Assembly: GCF_008330945.1 (NCBI RefSeq) | Contig: NZ_CP043489.1 | Location: 620,001-684,000, forward strand | Source of the DNA: Labrys sp. KNU-23 | GTDB lineage: Bacteria; Pseudomonadota; Alphaproteobacteria; Rhizobiales; Labraceae | Length of the DNA: 64,000 bases | Direction of reading: 5' to 3' | Shown: positions 56,255 through 64,000 of the stretch, piece by piece | Numbering within the stretch: the stretch's first letter is position 1 | How the letters are laid out: each line of letters begins with the position of its first letter | Position numbers and translations under genes: made by a program | Notes under the pieces: generated by a model | The model's input: only the letters and a program-made list of their open reading frames with translations | Database searches by the model: none | Told to the model about the DNA's origin: nothing

Positions 56255-58018
56255 TCACACCAGCTGCTTGCCCTTGGCGTCGATCACGCTGCCGATGTCG
56301 ACGGCCGCGTCGCCCAGGATCATTTCGTTGTGCGCCTTGCCCGAGGGGATCATCGGGAAGCAGTTCTCGGACTTGTCGACATGGCAGTCGAAGATCACCG
56401 GATGCGGGGTGTCGATCATCTGCATGATCGCCGCATCGAGGTCACCGGGCTTGGTGCAGCGGATGCCGACCCCGCCATAGGCTTCCGCCAGCTTGACGAA
56501 ATCGGGCAAGGCCGCCGAATAGCTTTCCGAATAGCGGCCGCCATGCAGCAATTCCTGCCACTGGCGCACCATGCCCATATATTCGTTGTTGAGGATGAAG
56601 ATCTTCACCGGCAGGCGATACTGCACCGCCGTCGACATCTCCTGCAGCATCATCTGGATGGAGGCTTCGCCGGCAATGTCTATGACCAGCGCCTCCGGAT
56701 GCGCGAGCTGCGCACCGATCGCGGCCGGGAAGCCATACCCCATGGTGCCCAGACCGCCCGAGGTCATCCAGCGATTCGGATCCTGGAAGTGGAAATGCTG
56801 GGCAGCCCACATCTGGTGCTGGCCCACTTCCGTGGTGACGTAGACATCGCGATCCTTGGTGAGCTGATAGAGGCGTTCGATCGCATATTGCGGCTTGATC
56901 GTCTCTTCGGAGCCACGATAGGCGAGCGACTTGCGCGCGCGCCATCCCGCGATCTCGTCCCACCAGCTCTTGTGCGCCGCCTTGTCGACATCGGGCTTCA
57001 GTTCGCGCCAGGCCGCCAGCATCTGCTCGAGCACATGCGCGCTGTCGCCGACGATGCCGATATCGACCTTGACATTCTTGTTGATCGAAGAGGGATCGAT
57101 ATCCACATGGATCTTGCGGCTATGCGGCGAAAACGCATCGATACGACCGGTGATGCGATCGTCGAAGCGAGCACCGATATTGATCAGCACGTCGCAATCA
57201 TGCATGGCCAGATTGGCTTCGTAGGTGCCATGCATGCCCAGCATGCCGAGCCATTGCGGATCCGCCGCCGGGAAGGCGCCCAGGCCCATCAGGGTCGAGG
57301 TCACCGGATAGCCGGTGAGCTTGGCGAATTCGCGCAGCAGCGTCGTTGCACGCGGGCCGGCATTGATCACGCCGCCACCGGTGTAGAACACCGGCTTCTT
57401 GGCGCCGGCGATCATCGCCACCGCCGCCTTGATCTTGTCCTGGTCGCCTTCCAGCCGGGGACGATAGGTCTTGTGGATGTTGTCGGTCGGCTTGAAATAT
57501 TCGCCGGCCTTGAACTGGATGTCCTTGGGAATGTCGATCAGCACCGGGCCCGGGCGTCCCGAAGCGGCGATCAGGAAAGCCTCGTGCAGGATGCGCGGCA
57601 GGTCCTCGATGCGCTTCACCAGGTAATTGTGCTTGGTGCAGTGGCGGGTAATGCCGACGGTATCGGCCTCCTGGAAGGCGTCCGAGCCGATCAGATGGGT
57701 CGGCACCTGGCCGGTGATGCACACCAGCGGGATCGAATCCATCAAGGCATCGGTCAGCCCGGTCACGGCATTGGTGGCGCCCGGCCCCGAGGTCACCAGC
57801 ACACAGCCCACCTTGCCGGTGGAACGCGCATAACCCTCGGCAGCGTGGACGGCCGCCTGCTCGTGCCGGACGAGAATGTGACGAAGCTGCTCCTGCTGGA
57901 AGATTGCATCATAGATCGGCAGGACCGCACCGCCCGGATAGCCGAACAGGGTATCCACACCCTGGTCGATCATGGCTTGCACCACCATTTCCGCGCCGGT
58001 CATTTGCTTCGTCGACAT
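56255..58018 (-). CDS. ilvB: Acetolactate synthase large (catalytic) subunit
   Basis: 587 residues, ThDP/FAD enzyme making acetolactate from pyruvate. Motifs: TLFGYPGGAVLPIYDAI and RHEQAAVHAAEGYARS with the catalytic Glu, GPGATNAVTGLTDALMDS, the FAD domain GAFPAADPQWLGMLGMHG, and the ThDP site VIDIAGEASIQMMLQEM..LNNEYMGMVRQW. ATG 58018 (MSTKQMTGAEMVVQ) has AAGGAAAAAGGCA before it; the frame reaches 58123 through a stretch with a small direct repeat. A leader peptide rich in Ile/Leu/Val and a terminator lie upstream, so attenuation is likely. Confidence 0.97.
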   Translation of the reverse strand: MSTKQMTGAEMVVQAMIDQGVDTLFGYPGGAVLPIYDAIFQQEQLRHILVRHEQAAVHAAEGYARSTGKVGCVLVTSGPGATNAVTGLTDALMDSIPLVCITGQVPTHLIGSDAFQEADTVGITRHCTKHNYLVKRIEDLPRILHEAFLIAASGRPGPVLIDIPKDIQFKAGEYFKPTDNIHKTYRPRLEGDQDKIKAAVAMIAGAKKPVFYTGGGVINAGPRATTLLREFAKLTGYPVTSTLMGLGAFPAADPQWLGMLGMHGTYEANLAMHDCDVLINIGARFDDRITGRIDAFSPHSRKIHVDIDPSSINKNVKVDIGIVGDSAHVLEQMLAAWRELKPDVDKAAHKSWWDEIAGWRARKSLAYRGSEETIKPQYAIERLYQLTKDRDVYVTTEVGQHQMWAAQHFHFQDPNRWMTSGGLGTMGYGFPAAIGAQLAHPEALVIDIAGEASIQMMLQEMSTAVQYRLPVKIFILNNEYMGMVRQWQELLHGGRYSESYSAALPDFVKLAEAYGGVGIRCTKPGDLDAAIMQMIDTPHPVIFDCHVDKSENCFPMIPSGKAHNEMILGDAAVDIGSVIDAKGKQLV

Positions 58019-58120
58019 TGCCTTTTTCCTTGGCTTCCGAATTGCTTCCAAATTTCCTGGGCTATCTTCCAGGTTTCCCGGGCTTTTCGGACTTCGAGTA
58101 TCGTTCTCTGAGATTTCGGA

Positions 58121-58146
58121 CAATAAAAAAGGCCCTCAAGGGGCCC
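58121..58146 (-). terminator. Attenuator terminator upstream of ilvB
   Basis: On the minus strand GGGCCCCTTGAGGGCC is followed at once by TTTTTTATTG, a textbook Rho-independent terminator with a short stem (GGCCC/GGGCC, loop of about 5-6 nt). It lies between the leader peptide stop and ilvB, about 100 bp ahead of the ilvB start codon. Confidence 0.85.
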
Positions 58147-58172
58147 ATGTGCGTCATCGAAGGAGATTCGGG

Positions 58173-58223
58173 CTATACCCGCTCCACCGACAACGCCAAA
58201 CCTACGATAAGAATGTTGCGCAA
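58173..58223 (-). CDS. ilvB leader peptide
   Basis: A 16-codon frame with TTG start (58221-58223), preceded by AAAAAGGAG at 7 nt, and TAG stop at 58173-58175. It encodes MRNILIVGLALSVERV, where 9 of 16 residues are Ile, Leu or Val, followed 30 nt later by a Rho-independent terminator (58121-58146) and the ilvB gene. This is the arrangement of ribosome-mediated attenuation, where shortage of charged Ile, Leu or Val tRNA stalls the ribosome and prevents the terminator. An in-frame ATG further upstream is possible but without a ribosome-binding site. Confidence 0.75.
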   Translation of the reverse strand: MRNILIVGLALSVERV

Positions 58224-58411
58224 CGGAGCGCTCCTTTTTGCGAAAGTTACGGGGTTGTAAGGGTTGAAAAACAGGCGGTCAAGCGCTGATTTGCAGAAAC
58301 TGCCAATTGTTGCGCAACATCTGGCAACCCTCGTCTTCCAGGACCCCAGCCTGCCATCTCCCGCCACGACCTTGGCGCTCTCGGGAGCGGCCCGATGAAA
58401 AGAAAGTCACG

Positions 58412-59479
58412 ATGTTCGACAGCCCCTCCGACGCCAGGCTGGCTCTGCAGACCTATTTCGACACGCCGCGCGTGGAAATGCTGGTCGAAGCGCTGGTGCC
58501 GAACCTCGTGTTCGAGATATCCCCCGGCAAACGTATCGTGCTTGGCGATACCAAGTTCGGTGGCAGGCCGGACCTGCCGGCCGGCACAGCCTGGCCCCGC
58601 CCGCCGGCGCCGGCAGATCCGGAGGAAATCGCCAAACGCGGCAATACGGAAGCGGGCGCGGAGATGCGCCGGCACCTGGCCCAGGGCCTTCCCTACACTT
58701 TCATCGCCCAGATCGATCTCGCGGACGCCGCCAAGCTCGGCAGCGCTGCTTCTCCCCTTCCCGGGGACGGCCGCCTGCTGTTCTTCTATGATCTTGCCGT
58801 CGGGCCCTGGGAAACCGGCAAGCGGCCGGCCAAGGTAATCTGGGATCGTGCACCACGCGACAAACTCGCCACGCTGGCCATGCCCGAGGACCTGGCGCGA
58901 GCGGCGGAGAAGGCGCGCCGCGACGCCGCCGAAAGTCGGATCAAATACAAGCTGCCCGAACCATCGCAGCCGGAAGGCAGCAATTACGACGCGCCCGAAC
59001 GCGCCATGACGCTGCGTGCGGGGCTGAGCCTGCCCGACCCCAGCGCCATCGAGATGGAGGCATCGGCCAAACTCCATGCCGCTTATTCAGCCTCTGATGG
59101 AACGCAAGGCGGCAGGAACGGGCAGAGTTTCGAAGATGCCTATGGTGAAGCGCTCATCGCCGGCGAGAAGCTCAAGCCGGCAGGCCGCTGGCACCGCCAG
59201 CAGCTCCTCGGCAGTCCTCAGCCCGAGCAGGACGATCCTCGCTACGATGCCATCGTGGTCTCGCAATTCGGCAAACAGCATTTGTCGTCGGATGAATGGA
59301 AGAAAGAACGCGCCGCTGTCATGAAGGCGGCCCATGACTGGGTGCTGCTGTTCCAGCTCGACCTCGCCGATTGGAGCGGAGGCGCCTGGGGCGAAGGCAC
59401 CGTCTACTTCCTGATGCGCAGGAAGGATCTCGAGCAGCGCCGCTTCGATGAGGTGATTGCCGTCTATCAGCAGACCTGA
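58412..59479 (+). CDS. DUF1963 (YwqG-like) domain protein
   Basis: 355 residues. The family pattern is visible in TKFGGRPDLPAGTAWPRPP (residues 45-63), FIAQIDLADAAKLG, GRLLFFYDLAVGPWE and, near the C-terminus, HDWVLLFQLDLADWSGGAWGEGTVYFLM. DUF1963 proteins are cytosolic and uncharacterised. A middle segment (about 160-200) is charged and helical (EDLARAAEKARRDAAESR). ATG 58412 begins MFDSPSDARLALQTYFD, with AGAAAG ahead; the frame is open from 58307. Divergent from the ilvB leader, about 190 bp between, and convergent with folA. Confidence 0.82.
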   Translation: MFDSPSDARLALQTYFDTPRVEMLVEALVPNLVFEISPGKRIVLGDTKFGGRPDLPAGTAWPRPPAPADPEEIAKRGNTEAGAEMRRHLAQGLPYTFIAQIDLADAAKLGSAASPLPGDGRLLFFYDLAVGPWETGKRPAKVIWDRAPRDKLATLAMPEDLARAAEKARRDAAESRIKYKLPEPSQPEGSNYDAPERAMTLRAGLSLPDPSAIEMEASAKLHAAYSASDGTQGGRNGQSFEDAYGEALIAGEKLKPAGRWHRQQLLGSPQPEQDDPRYDAIVVSQFGKQHLSSDEWKKERAAVMKAAHDWVLLFQLDLADWSGGAWGEGTVYFLMRRKDLEQRRFDEVIAVYQQT

Positions 59480-59512
59480 CGGGAGAGGACCGACAAGTCA
59501 GCGGACAAACCC

Positions 59513-60022
59513 TCAAATGCGCTCGAGGGCCACGACCTCGAAACCGGCATCGTCCCCCTCCCCACGAGGATGGGGCGTGCGCGATACCTCCCGCCACTCT
59601 CCGGCCGGCAGCGCGGGAAAGACGGCATCGCCCTGCGCTTCCAGGTCGAGTTCCGTCAGCAGCAGGCGGCTCGCCTTCGGCAGGGCCTGAGCATAGATGG
59701 CGGCCCCACCGGCAATCACGACCTCGTCGGCCTTCATCTCGGCCGCGACCTGCTGGCCGCGCTCGAGTGCCGCTTCCAGGCTGGCGGCCACTTCCACGCC
59801 CTCGGCCTGAAAAGCCGGATCACGCGTCACCACGATGGTGCGCCGCCCCGGCAAAGGCCGTCCGATCGACTGATAGGTCTTGCGCCCCATGATCAGGGGC
59901 TTGCCCATGGTGGCCGCCCTGAACTGTTTGAGATCCGAGCGCATGTGCCAGGGGAGCCCATTGTCGACGCCGATGACGCGATTGCGGGCCATGGCGGCAA
60001 CCATGATGATGGGAATGGCCAT
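59513..60022 (-). CDS. folA: Dihydrofolate reductase
   Basis: 169 residues, NADPH-dependent reduction of dihydrofolate to tetrahydrofolate. Typical are MVAAMARNRVIGVDNGLPWHMRSDLKQF, split here as NRVIGVDNGLPWHM with the Trp and the Asp (SDLKQFRAATMG), then LIMGRKTYQSIGRPLPGRRT, and VVIAGGAAIYAQALPKASRL. ATG 60022 (MAIPIIMVAAMARN) is the longest start; the family part could begin at the second Met. It follows thyA by 10 bp on the same strand, forming the usual dTMP/folate pair. Confidence 0.95.
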   Translation of the reverse strand: MAIPIIMVAAMARNRVIGVDNGLPWHMRSDLKQFRAATMGKPLIMGRKTYQSIGRPLPGRRTIVVTRDPAFQAEGVEVAASLEAALERGQQVAAEMKADEVVIAGGAAIYAQALPKASRLLLTELDLEAQGDAVFPALPAGEWREVSRTPHPRGEGDDAGFEVVALERI

Positions 60023-60032
60023 TACGCCCCGG

Positions 60033-60986
60033 TCATACCGCTATCGGCGCGGAAATCGCCGGATGGGCTTCATAGCCTTCCACGATGAAATCCTCGAACT
60101 TGTAATCGAGGATCGAGGCAGGCTTGCGGGCAAAGCGCAGCTTGGGCCAGGGCATCGGCGCGCGGCTCAGTTGCTTGGCGACCAGATCGCCATGGTTCTG
60201 GTAGACATGCACGTCGCCCCCGAACCAGACGAACTCGCCGGGCTCCAAGTCGCATTGCTGGGCCAGCATGTGGATCAGCAGCGAAGCCGTGACGAGATTG
60301 TAGGGCACGCCGAGGCCGACGTCGCAGGAGCGCTGGTGCAGCAGGCCGGATAGCTTCCCGTCGGCGACGAAATATTGATAGGTGGTGTGGCAGGGCGGCA
60401 GGGCCATGCCATCGAGCTCCGCCACGTTCCAGCCGGTGAAGATCAGCCGTCGCGAGGTCGGGTTGTGCTTGATGTCGTGCACCAGTCGAGCGATCTGGTC
60501 GATCCCTTTGGGATCCCTGCGATAGAGTCCCTCCTCGCCTTCGACGTCGGTCGGCACGAAAAGCGGCCAATGGCGCCATTGCGCACCGTAGACAGGGCCG
60601 AGATCGCCCCAGCGCTCGGCAAAGGCCTCGTCCGCAACGATCCGCGTCTCGAAATCCTCCTGGCTGATCGCCTCGCCGGTTGCCTTGCGATATTTGGCGA
60701 GCGGCCAATCGGTCCAGATCGTCACCTTGTGCTGCAGCAGCGGCCGGATATTGGTGCCGCCATCGAGGAACCACAGCAACTCGCGAACGATCGTCTTCCA
60801 GGACACCCGTTTGGTGGTGAGCAAGGGCAGCGTGCCATCGGACAGATCGATGCGCAGGCTCTGACCGAACAGCGCGCGCGTGCCGACGCCAGTGCGGTCG
60901 ACCCGCGGCGTGCCCTCGCGCCAGACGCGGTCGAGGAGGTCGAGATAGCCCTGTTCGGGGTGCGGCTTGTGGGAGCGGTCGAGCAT
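60033..60986 (-). CDS. thyA: Thymidylate synthase
   Basis: 317 residues; methylates dUMP with 5,10-methylene-THF. The catalytic Cys is in ALPPCHTTYQYFVADG, with YLDLLDRVWREGTPRVDRTGVGT at the N-terminus (shown only in part), the phosphate-binding RSCDVGLGVPYNLV, and WFGGDVHVYQNH. Longer than the 264-residue E. coli enzyme by an insert around residues 105-155 (QEDFETRIVADEAFAERW), as in other long-type ThyA. ATG 60986 begins MLDRSHKPHPEQG. Coupled with folA downstream; the dihydrofolate it makes is the FolA substrate. Confidence 0.97.
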   Translation of the reverse strand: MLDRSHKPHPEQGYLDLLDRVWREGTPRVDRTGVGTRALFGQSLRIDLSDGTLPLLTTKRVSWKTIVRELLWFLDGGTNIRPLLQHKVTIWTDWPLAKYRKATGEAISQEDFETRIVADEAFAERWGDLGPVYGAQWRHWPLFVPTDVEGEEGLYRRDPKGIDQIARLVHDIKHNPTSRRLIFTGWNVAELDGMALPPCHTTYQYFVADGKLSGLLHQRSCDVGLGVPYNLVTASLLIHMLAQQCDLEPGEFVWFGGDVHVYQNHGDLVAKQLSRAPMPWPKLRFARKPASILDYKFEDFIVEGYEAHPAISAPIAV

Positions 60987-61125
60987 GGCCTGATTTTAGC
61001 CGCGGCGTCCGATTCCGCGACCCCCAAAAAAATTTGTGCACCAGTCTTTGAAAGACTAACGCAGATTTCCTGCCAAACCATGACCGAGATGTCGCTTTAG
61101 CCATGATATTCGGCCATTCGCCGGA

Positions 61126-61671
61126 TTACACCTTCAAACGCCCTCGAAATCCCCGCACGGCATAATAGGAGGATGCGCCGTTGTGGTAGGTGAAGACATG
61201 GTCGTAGCGGCGATCACAAAACAGCGCACCGCCCCTTTTTCTGATTTCGGCCGGCGTCTTCACCCAGCTCGACGTTTTCAAATCGAACGCCTCTAGTTCC
61301 TGCAAGGAGCGATATTGTTCTTCCGTCAGGAGGTCGACGCCCATGGTAGCGGCCAGGTCGACTGCACTGCCCTCCGGCTTGTGCTCCTTGCGCTCATCGA
61401 GCGCCTGGCGGTCATAGCAAAGGCTTCTGCGGCCCTTGGGCGTTTCCGCCGAGCAGTCGCAGAAGACATAGTCCCCCGTCTCGGGATCGCGGCCGATCAC
61501 GTCCGGCTCGCCGCCCGTCCGTTCCATTTCATCGAGGGAGCGTAATTTTTCGGGGTTGCCCTCCAGGCGCGCCCGCACCTCGGCCCATTCGAGGCTCTTG
61601 TGGCGCTTCATATTGGCGTTGAAGCGGGCCTGCAGCACCTCCAGCAAATCGTCCTTGCCGCCCTTGGTCAT
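61126..61671 (-). CDS. DUF4256 domain protein
   Basis: 181 residues. The family is recognised from the helical start LLEVLQARFNANMKRHKSLEW, the central DVIGRDPETGDYVFCDCSAETPKGRRSLCYD and the C-terminal RYDHVFTYHNGASSYYAVRGFRG (quoted in parts as VFTYHNGASSYYAVRG). Several conserved Cys (FCDCSAE) and aromatic residues suggest binding, but no function is known. ATG 61671. Alone on the minus strand between serB and thyA, no shared operon signs (140 bp to thyA, 54 bp from serB). Its frame and composition match the neighbours. Confidence 0.85.
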   Translation of the reverse strand: MTKGGKDDLLEVLQARFNANMKRHKSLEWAEVRARLEGNPEKLRSLDEMERTGGEPDVIGRDPETGDYVFCDCSAETPKGRRSLCYDRQALDERKEHKPEGSAVDLAATMGVDLLTEEQYRSLQELEAFDLKTSSWVKTPAEIRKRGGALFCDRRYDHVFTYHNGASSYYAVRGFRGRLKV

Positions 61672-61724
61672 TCCTGGCGCTCCTGCTTCGCGTTGAAAGG
61701 TTTGGCTCCGCCTTGGCCCGATAT

Positions 61725-62615
61725 CTAGCGAACGAAATCCGCGCTTCGATATCCCTGCGCATAAAGCAACGCCGTCAGGTCTCCATGCTCCACCCGCATC
61801 CGCGCCGCTGCGGCGACAGCCGGCTTGGCGCGATAAGCCACGCCGAGACCGGCTTCGCCCAGCATGGCGAGGTCATTGGCGCCATCGCCGACCGCCATCG
61901 TATCGGAAGCCACCAGCCCCCTCGCCTGCCGCAGCCGATCGAGATTGGCACGCTTGGCCTCCTTGCCGAGAATCGGCTCGGCGACCTCACCGGTGAGGCG
62001 GCCATCCCTGACCACCAGGAGGTTGGAGTGATGCTCATCGAAACCGACCATCGCGCCGATCTTGGCGGTGAACAAGGTGAAGCCGCCCGAGACGAGCGCC
62101 GTGTAGCCCCCGTTCGCCCTGATGGTGCGCACCAGTTCCGGTCCGCCCGAGGTCAGGGTCAGGCGTTCCCGGATGACCTCGTCGGCAATGCTCTCGGGCA
62201 ACCCTTTCAGCAGGGCCACACGCTCGCGCAAAGCCGGCTCGAAAGCGATCTCGCCGCGCATGGCGCGCTCGGTGATCTCGGCGACCATCGCCTTGGCGCC
62301 GACGAAATCGGCCAATTCATCGATGCACTCCTGGCCGATCATGGTGGAGTCCATGTCGGCGAGGAAAAGATGCTTGCGCCGCCCCTCGGCTTCCTGCACC
62401 ACCAGATCCACCGCGCTTCCGGCAAGGGCCTCGCGCAAACGAGCCTCGATCTCGACGACCGGCGCATCGGCCGTGCAGGCCATGTCGGCGGCCACGCCGG
62501 ATGCCAGGACGACGGGAGCCCCGGGGGAGGCCAGCGCCTCGGCCGCGCGCGACAGGGTGGCTGCGTCAAGGGCGGGGCGGTCCGGATGGGAGATCAGCGT
62601 GGCGACGAGGGACAT
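61725..62615 (-). CDS. serB: Phosphoserine phosphatase
   Basis: 296 residues, HAD-family enzyme making serine from phosphoserine. Nucleophile motif FLADMDSTMIGQECIDELADF (DxDST), motif II in YTALVSGGFTLFTAKIG, and the C-terminal AVGDGANDLAMLGEAGLGVAY with the metal Asp. The N-terminal ~80 residues are an ACT-like part (LVATLISHPDRPALDA). ATG 62615. Divergent from miaA with only 17 bp between the start codons, so the promoters must overlap the coding ends; the same neighbour pair is seen in rhizobia. Confidence 0.96.
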   Translation of the reverse strand: MSLVATLISHPDRPALDAATLSRAAEALASPGAPVVLASGVAADMACTADAPVVEIEARLREALAGSAVDLVVQEAEGRRKHLFLADMDSTMIGQECIDELADFVGAKAMVAEITERAMRGEIAFEPALRERVALLKGLPESIADEVIRERLTLTSGGPELVRTIRANGGYTALVSGGFTLFTAKIGAMVGFDEHHSNLLVVRDGRLTGEVAEPILGKEAKRANLDRLRQARGLVASDTMAVGDGANDLAMLGEAGLGVAYRAKPAVAAAARMRVEHGDLTALLYAQGYRSADFVR

Positions 62616-62632
62616 GAGGACAGGTATCCGGA

Positions 62633-63565
62633 GTGACAGCCATTCAATATGACGCGGTGCTTCTCGCAGGTCCGACGGCGAGCGGCAAGTCGGCTCTGGC
62701 CCTGGCGCTCGCCGAACGCTTCGGCGGCAGCATCATCAACGCCGATTCCATGCAGGTCTACCGCGATCTCGCCGTGCTCAGCGCCCGGCCCGATGCCGGT
62801 GAGACGGCGCGCGCGCCTCATTTGCTCTACGGCCATGTCGACGGAGCCATCAATTATTCGGTGGGACGCTGGCGCGCGGACGCAGCCGCCGCGCTGGATG
62901 ACGTCCGCCGGCAGCAACGCCTGCCCATCGTGATCGGCGGCACCGGCCTCTATTTCAAGGCGCTGGAGCGGGGGCTGGCCGAAATGCCGGCCGTTCCCGA
63001 CAGTGTGCGCGACACCGTACGCGCCAAGGCCGAGGGCCTGGAGACGCAGGCTTTGCACGCCTGGTTGAACGAGAAAGACCCGGCCATGGCGAATCGCCTG
63101 CGGCCCAGTGATCGCCAACGCCTGATCCGTGCCCTCGAAATTCTCGAGGCGACCGGTCGCTCCCTGTCGGAATGGCAGGGCGAACCCCATTCGCCGCCTT
63201 TGCTCGACGCCGACAAATGCCTGCGCCTCTTTCTCAGCCCGGAGCGCGCCGAACTCTATGCCAGGATCGATCGGCGCTTCGACCTGATGGTCGGCCAGGG
63301 TGCGATCGAAGAAGTCCGCGCGCTCTCCCAGCGGGGGCTCGATCCGGCACTGCCTGTCATGCGTGCCCATGGCGTGCCTGGGCTCTGCCGCTATCTCGCC
63401 GGCGAGATCAGGCTCGATGAAGCCATTGCCGGCGCCAAGGCCGATACGCGCCATTACGCCAAGCGCCAATTCACCTGGTTCCGCCACCAGATGCCGGGCT
63501 GGCGCTTCGTCGAGCCTGCCCAAGCACTTGCAATCGCTTCGGCCGCACTGATGAACGAAATTTAA
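62633..63565 (+). CDS. miaA: tRNA dimethylallyltransferase
   Basis: 310 residues; adds the dimethylallyl group to A37 of tRNAs reading U-starting codons, the first step to ms2i6A. P-loop [56 protein letters not shown], the tRNA-binding [22 protein letters not shown] and the C-terminal [12 protein letters not shown]. The start is GTG 62633 with AGGTATCCGGA before it; no ATG fits. Divergent from serB. Loss of miaA is known to affect attenuation of amino acid operons in enterics; that link to the ilv and leu leaders here is only speculation. Confidence 0.96.
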   Translation: MTAIQYDAVLLAGPTASGKSALALALAERFGGSIINADSMQVYRDLAVLSARPDAGETARAPHLLYGHVDGAINYSVGRWRADAAAALDDVRRQQRLPIVIGGTGLYFKALERGLAEMPAVPDSVRDTVRAKAEGLETQALHAWLNEKDPAMANRLRPSDRQRLIRALEILEATGRSLSEWQGEPHSPPLLDADKCLRLFLSPERAELYARIDRRFDLMVGQGAIEEVRALSQRGLDPALPVMRAHGVPGLCRYLAGEIRLDEAIAGAKADTRHYAKRQFTWFRHQMPGWRFVEPAQALAIASAALMNEI

Positions 63566-63836
63566 CACGTGGCCGTCACGATGTCCGGCAATTGCAGTCC
63601 GGCGCCGGGTTTACATAGGAATTTCAAGGGGCTGCATATGAGTTTCAGCAGCTTTGCCATGTGAAGACAGCTTCTTCCGAGTGCTGTTTCATCGATTTAG
63701 AGGCTTGTTTTCAAACATGGTTTCGGATTGATCGGGGGGGTTGCATTCCTATATGCAGCTTCTCTCCAGCTTATTCCGTTCTTTGGAATGGGCTTTCGTC
63801 CTGCTTTAGGCAGGCGAACAATCAAAGGACCAAGAC
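63566..63836. other. Gap before hflK; promoter region
   Basis: 271 bp with no gene. It contains an AT-rich part (TTTAGAGGCTTGTTTTC, then CATTCCTATATGCAGC) likely to hold the hflKC promoter; no clear -35/-10 pair is assigned. Confidence 0.4.
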
Positions 63837-64000
63837 ATGCCTTGGAGTAACCAGAGCGGCGGTGGTGGCCCCTGGGGTAGCGGCGGCGGCAACAGCGGGG
63901 GCGGACGTCCAGGGGGCGGTGGCCCTTGGGGCGGCGGTCCGTCCGGCGGCTCGCAGCCTCCGGATCTCGAAGATTGGCTTCGCCGCAGCAAGGACGGCCT
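63837..64000 (+). CDS. hflK: FtsH protease modulator HflK, N-terminal fragment
   Basis: ATG 63837, preceded by AAAGGACC, opens a frame that runs off the window. The visible 54 codons read PWSNQSGGGGPWGSGGGN, then further Gly/Pro-rich stretches and PPDLEDWLRRSKDGL. The Trp/Gly-rich cytosolic lead followed by DLEDWLRRSKD is characteristic of HflK, which with HflC forms a membrane complex around FtsH. The Gly-rich lead is normal for the family. The hflC gene is expected downstream of the window. Confidence 0.88.
   Translation, partial: MPWSNQSGGGGPWGSGGGNSGGGRPGGGGPWGGGPSGGSQPPDLEDWLRRSKDG

Noticed and set aside
56330..58111. A 593-codon open frame on the plus strand, antisense to ilvB
   Set aside because: Product is His/Arg/Gly/Asp-rich without homology; it is the third-position shadow of GC-rich ilvB. 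The same applies to long frames at 476-2038, 4168-5670, 29065-31116 (minus), 31122-32444 (minus), 48232-49665 and 51308-52600.
63837..64000. Gly-rich low-complexity stretch as a repeat or artefact
   Set aside because: It is in frame after a good ribosome-binding site and leads into DLEDWLRRSKDGL, the normal start of HflK.

Overview
The window is a 64 kb piece of a GC-rich bacterial chromosome. Gene content and order point to an alphaproteobacterium of the Hyphomicrobiales (Rhizobiales). The supporting signs are the ribD-ribE-ribH-nusB-thiL block next to nrdR-glyA-ldtP, a DUF6163 gene beside hemB, an Omp25/31-type porin, a K+-insensitive proton pyrophosphatase, Usg, Bpt, a long IolC-DUF2090 fusion and rhizobial-type intergenic palindromes. 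The order-level call is inference from families and synteny; no genus can be fixed from the sequence alone. There is no phage, insertion sequence, CRISPR array, tRNA or rRNA that I can support.

Layout. 1-6.6 kb: the end of a TetR-type regulator, then a minus-strand set (YdeP-type molybdoenzyme, NIPSNAP protein, LysR regulator, HppA). 7-8.6 kb: an exported phytase/esterase-like protein. 8.7-17 kb: a long minus-strand housekeeping block (thiL, nusB, ribH, ribE, ribD, nrdR, glyA, an L,D-transpeptidase, DUF6163), then hemB on plus. 18-25 kb: a mixed region with a SelW-like protein, an orphan LivH-type permease, bpt, small secreted proteins, a PfkB kinase and a GNAT enzyme. 25-35 kb: myo-inositol catabolism (a Gfo/Idh dehydrogenase, an RpiR regulator, iolG, iolC-DUF2090, iolD, iolE, iolB). 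35-42.7 kb: porin, TIGR04325 methyltransferase, JmjC-like protein, DegP-like protease, pdxY, PhzF, Nudix. 43-45 kb: leuA with a probable leader peptide, then a DUF333 lipoprotein. 45.6-49.5 kb: an ABC transporter of the ribose/sugar class with a Tat-exported binding protein. 49.8-54.3 kb: FAD monooxygenase, cfa, usg, MFS symporter. 54.4-58.3 kb: ilvC, ilvN and ilvB behind an Ile/Leu/Val-rich leader peptide and terminator. 58.4-64 kb: DUF1963, folA, thyA, DUF4256, serB, miaA and the start of hflK.

How the parts work together. Two attenuation-type leaders (ilvB, leuA) would tie branched-chain amino acid synthesis to charged tRNA supply. The inositol genes form a divergent unit with its own regulator, but iolA and an inositol transporter are not beside them. 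The riboflavin genes, nusB and thiL make a compact cofactor/housekeeping operon. thyA-folA is a dTMP/folate pair.

The most unusual content is intergenic. One ~105-bp palindromic repeat family occurs in seven places, several times fused to the start of a gene. A second ~100-bp palindromic family sits inside the glyA-nrdR and ilvB-ilvN operons. Four tandem copies of a TTCGAA-centred 12-mer lie between hppA and the phytase-like gene. I found no convincing new enzymatic or defence system; the repeat families and the attenuators are the observations best worth following.
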